Shown: positions 15,713-17,769 of the stretch, one piece after another
How the letters are laid out: each line of letters starts with the position of its first letter
Position numbering within the stretch: the first letter of the stretch is position 1
Assembly: GCA_020630035.1 (NCBI GenBank)
Contig: JAHDCB010000014.1
Span: forward strand, 1 to 17,769
Direction: 5' to 3'
Length of the DNA: 17,769 nucleotides
Origin: Gammaproteobacteria bacterium
GTDB lineage: Bacteria > Pseudomonadota > Gammaproteobacteria > Chromatiales > Chromatiaceae
Notes under the pieces: model-generated
What the model saw: only the letters and a program-made list of their open reading frames with translations
The model's database searches: none
Told to the model about the DNA's origin: nothing
Made by a program: the position numbers and the translations under genes

Positions 15713-16570
15713 TCAAGAACAATGTAGAACTTGAGTTAGATGATTTTTAACATCATATAAATTTAACTTAAAATTGGCCGCATCCTCGGGGCGAATGACA
15801 ATAATAAGTGTATCCGCTAATTTACCGTTCTCCGATGCATTTGCAAATGACTGAGCGATTAACGAGATCATCTTTTTTCTTGATTGCGTCAAACGACCGC
15901 GTCCAGTACCAACTACAGGTACAGCAAGCGCATCCTGTAACTCTCCAGCATTCCTAACGTGACTCCACAGCCCCTCTAATGCCCGGATCACGTTATCCTG
16001 GGTCGTTGAAGCATTACCTCGGTCGTTCAGCTCCGACATAGCAGTAAAATAAAAAGTCTTACCATGCGTCGTAATTGGTATTGTGGTTCCAAGTGGGAAA
16101 GGCGCTGATCCGTTAATAGTTTGTAGTTTCGCTAACATCTGAGAAAGAAGCTCATTCTGATTTCCCTTAAAGTAGCGATCAGTAAACTGCCCCTGTAAAC
16201 TATCAAGAGCGATCTTCCCTCCAGATACATCCCCTTCAAAATCCGTATTTGTGCTAATCATAATTGCGCCAGCCGTATCGAATAAGTTATCAATTCGTAC
16301 TTCGATCGTGAGATCTTTCTGAGGGAAACTTACACAAATAGATTTCCGTGGAAGACGCAAAGCAATAGAAATAGCAATGGATAGAAAAACAAGAACCAGA
16401 AACACATAAGGAGCACCTTTACCCCACCCATAAAGCCCAAAAAAATCTAACATTGACACGATTAACCAAAACACCCCGAGAATAGACAAAACTGATTCTA
16501 CTCCGGGCTTGGAGAGTAATACATACTGCCAATATGCTTTGCTAGTTATTGCATCCAAAATGAATTTCAT
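15713..16570 (-). CDS. thsA: ThsA-like effector of a type II Thoeris system (two membrane helices plus Macro domain)
   Basis: Putative effector that binds a nucleotide signal and damages the inner membrane. The 285-aa product has two hydrophobic helices, about 27-46 and 53-71, then a soluble domain from about 78 to 280. That domain looks like the Macro domain of ThsA (I recall it as DUF6430/ThsA_Macro). It has AGAIMISTNTDFEGD at 100-114, corresponding to the Macro ligand loop after the second strand, and ALAVPVVGTGRGR at 214-226, corresponding to the glycine-rich phosphate loop. Type I ThsA instead carries SIR2 plus SLOG domains, absent here. It follows thsB by 24 nt in the same direction, so they form an operon. 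Its Shine-Dalgarno is weak and the start is preceded by A7. Base use is AT-rich (24 of 60 G+C in the line from 16321). Assignment is from motif memory and context; no profile search was run. Confidence 0.8.
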   Translation of the reverse strand: MKFILDAITSKAYWQYVLLSKPGVESVLSILGVFWLIVSMLDFFGLYGWGKGAPYVFLVLVFLSIAISIALRLPRKSICVSFPQKDLTIEVRIDNLFDTAGAIMISTNTDFEGDVSGGKIALDSLQGQFTDRYFKGNQNELLSQMLAKLQTINGSAPFPLGTTIPITTHGKTFYFTAMSELNDRGNASTTQDNVIRALEGLWSHVRNAGELQDALAVPVVGTGRGRLTQSRKKMISLIAQSFANASENGKLADTLIIVIRPEDAANFKLNLYDVKNHLTQVLHCS

Positions 16571-16594
16571 TTTTTTACGACTCGATTTTTTATA

Positions 16595-17164
16595 TCAGCA
16601 CTTATAAAAGAAAACTCCAGGATCGCATTTACTCGCCACCATAAAATCAGAATCATTTAGTGCCTTCTCAATTAACCTTTTCTTGTTAGGAATATGTATT
16701 GTTGGAACATCGTCCATCTGATTTCGAAATGCAGGCAGCTTATCCCACAGATTCTTAATATTTTGCTTAATTTTTTTAGAAGAGCGATCAACTATATCGG
16801 ATTCATCTTTGTAGTCTGGATAAACAACGATTACAGGTAAACCATTTTTACCGACACCGAAATTCATTTCCTCACATAGCGCCCTACTGTTTTTAGTTAT
16901 TTCACTAAGAAATAGAACAACATTTTTCGAGTTATTTAAACGATCACGAATTCTAGGTTTTAATGTCTTTTCCCAGTCACTTTCGTCTCTCACATTGTAG
17001 TTTTTTGCATGCGAATCATTAAAAGGGAATGAATCATCTTTTCCTTTCCAGGCACGTAACAAATTGTAGTATACGAAATCTTTTGTTGCGTGGGCACCCA
17101 AAGCACTCTGGCTAAATGGTTCATCGACATAGAACGCAGAATAATTACCGTTTCGATAAGCCAT
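16595..17164 (-). CDS. thsB: ThsB-like TIR-domain sensor of a Thoeris system
   Basis: Putative infection-activated TIR enzyme that converts NAD+ to an ADP-ribose-derived signal for ThsA. The 189-aa product resembles the ThsB/MTH538 TIR-like family (formerly DUF1863). It opens NYSAFYVDEPF (first beta strand), then GAHATKDFVYYNLLRAWKG, and then DESDWEKTLKPRIRDRLNNSKNVVLFLSEITKNSRALCEEMNFG. The last block is the typical strand and helix with the probable catalytic Glu at E98 or E99. GLPVIVVYPDY follows. The frame can be opened to a GTG at 17224, but AAAGGAG (17174-17180) with 9-nt spacing fixes the ATG at 17164. Strongly AT-rich (18, 24 and 20 G+C in three 60-base lines), unlike the flanking genes, which suggests horizontal transfer. 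Upstream of thsA and probably co-transcribed. Confidence 0.83.
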   Translation of the reverse strand: MAYRNGNYSAFYVDEPFSQSALGAHATKDFVYYNLLRAWKGKDDSFPFNDSHAKNYNVRDESDWEKTLKPRIRDRLNNSKNVVLFLSEITKNSRALCEEMNFGVGKNGLPVIVVYPDYKDESDIVDRSSKKIKQNIKNLWDKLPAFRNQMDDVPTIHIPNKKRLIEKALNDSDFMVASKCDPGVFFYKC

Positions 17165-17269
17165 TCTGTTTATCTCCTTTGGAATATGTAGCGGTTGATT
17201 TAGTCCTGACTGATTTCCTAACACAATAAAGCAGCCATGTCGTCCCCGGAAAGGGTAAATTACTCCCCA

Positions 17270-17275
17270 ATTATA
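17270..17275 (-). promoter_or_regulatory. TATAAT -10 box, candidate thsBA promoter
   Basis: Reads TATAAT on the minus strand, exactly consensus, about 105 nt before the thsB ATG. No good -35 is visible 16-18 nt upstream (best TGAAAC), so it might depend on an activator or be weak. The adjoining palindrome at 17275-17292 occupies the spacer. Confidence 0.45.
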
Positions 17276-17292
17276 GTGAACTATAGTTCACT
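17275..17292. promoter_or_regulatory. Perfect 18-bp palindrome, candidate operator before thsBA
   Basis: AGTGAACTATAGTTCACT is self-complementary over 18 bp. It overlaps the bactofilin stop codon (17281-17283) and shares one base with the TATAAT box. As a hairpin it has only a 7-bp stem and no T-run after it, so a protein-binding operator is more likely than a terminator. No regulator gene is seen beside it. Confidence 0.5.
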
Positions 17293-17694
17293 TGTTTCAG
17301 ATTCTGTATCTTGCGGGTGTGTTTGCAATGCTGTCGATTCGTCAGTATGCACTAGCTGACCATTGACTTCCGCGCCAGGTGCCATCGTGAGTGTCTGATA
17401 ATAGACGGTACCTGTGACCCGCGCAGCAGACGCTAATTCAACCTGCTCGGTACCATGCACATCACCCACCACGCTCCCATTCAGAATGAGTCTATCGACC
17501 CGGATATCACCCTCAATGCAGCCTTGATCACTGACTGTGACAGATGAGCTGGAATCTGGCTCTCCCTGTACATTACCCAGGATTTTGCCATCCAGATGCA
17601 AACCGCCACGAAAAACAATATCACCCTTAACCTCAGTCCCCTGTCCGATCACAGTAGCAACCTTGGGGGCCTTATATCGACGCGAAAATACCAT
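17281..17694 (-). CDS. Bactofilin (polymer-forming cytoskeletal protein)
   Basis: Small beta-helical scaffold protein that polymerises without nucleotide at the cytoplasmic face of the membrane and helps position cell-wall or other machinery. The 137-aa product has the DUF583 core from about residue 14 to 115, with TVIGQGTEVKGDIVFRGGLHLDGKILGNV and repeating short strands (GCIEGDIRVDRLILNGSVVGDVHG, ARVTGTVYYQTLTMAPGAEVNGQL). The N-terminus is short and basic, the C-terminus acidic and disordered. Two ATGs lie close together: 17700 would sit directly against AAGGA (17701-17705), whereas 17694 has 6-nt spacing and is preferred. Its stop lies inside the palindrome at 17275-17292. Confidence 0.93.
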   Translation of the reverse strand: MVFSRRYKAPKVATVIGQGTEVKGDIVFRGGLHLDGKILGNVQGEPDSSSSVTVSDQGCIEGDIRVDRLILNGSVVGDVHGTEQVELASAARVTGTVYYQTLTMAPGAEVNGQLVHTDESTALQTHPQDTESETSEL

Positions 17695-17700
17695 AGTCAT

Positions 17701-17769
17701 TCCTTATGTTTCGAGAGGTATAGTCATATCTGGTGTATATCGTTCTCTGAGCAGGTGCTACGCTACTGG
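17701..17769. other. Window edge upstream of bactofilin; nothing secure
   Basis: It holds the bactofilin Shine-Dalgarno. On the minus strand two frames are stopped at 17758-17760 and 17763-17765; the third stays open into the bactofilin gene, so a preceding gene overlapping it cannot be excluded. Too short to annotate. Confidence 0.4.

Noticed and set aside
1..17769. CRISPR array, tRNA or rRNA genes, IS transposase
   Set aside because: I looked for spaced direct repeats, tRNA-like cloverleaf ends and transposase motifs and saw none; a dedicated search was not possible here.

Overview
The window looks like chromosomal DNA of a gammaproteobacterium. Hda with its clamp-binding motif, RNase T, an ErpA-type A-type carrier, the MlaA lipoprotein, PmbA/TldE and a bactofilin beside erpA occur together mainly in that class. 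I cannot name the genus. Most of the window is ordinary, moderately GC-rich housekeeping sequence packed into short operons.

Layout: (1) 1-2215, minus: polA, its C-terminal part cut off by the window edge inside the polymerase O-helix. (2) 2216-2442: divergent promoter region. (3) 2443-3609, plus: metK. (4) 3677-8357, plus: a tight run of a SWIM-SNF2 helicase, the lipid-asymmetry lipoprotein mlaA and RNase T. (5) 8388-9707, minus: pmbA/tldE. (6) 9751-12966, plus: a compact operon of a WrbA-like flavoprotein, a DUF2069 membrane protein, hda and purH, with 4-nt and 1-nt overlaps at the last two junctions. (7) 13034-14955, minus: a MotA/ExbB-like plus MotB-like pair with a long coiled coil and no recognisable OmpA peptidoglycan-binding domain, flanked on both sides by inverted-repeat DNA. 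(8) 15147-15497, minus: erpA. (9) 15713-17164, minus: a two-gene AT-rich insert that I read as a type II Thoeris anti-phage system, thsB (TIR-like) followed by thsA (two membrane helices plus Macro domain). (10) 17281-17694, minus: a bactofilin.

The most notable content is the Thoeris pair lying between bactofilin and erpA. Its base composition is clearly lower in GC than the flanks: three sampled 60-base lines of thsB have 18, 24 and 20 G+C, against 31 in purH and 36 in the helicase. It has a strong Shine-Dalgarno on thsB, and a perfect 18-bp palindrome abuts a TATAAT box just upstream. By family knowledge, ThsB senses infection and makes a nucleotide signal; the Macro domain of ThsA binds it and the membrane helices then damage the inner membrane.

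The second item of interest is the MotA/MotB-like pair. It has the hallmarks of an ion-driven 5:2 motor: two pore helices in the A subunit, and one helix with the key Asp in the B subunit. The periplasmic end resembles neither flagellar MotB nor Zorya ZorB, so its job is unknown.
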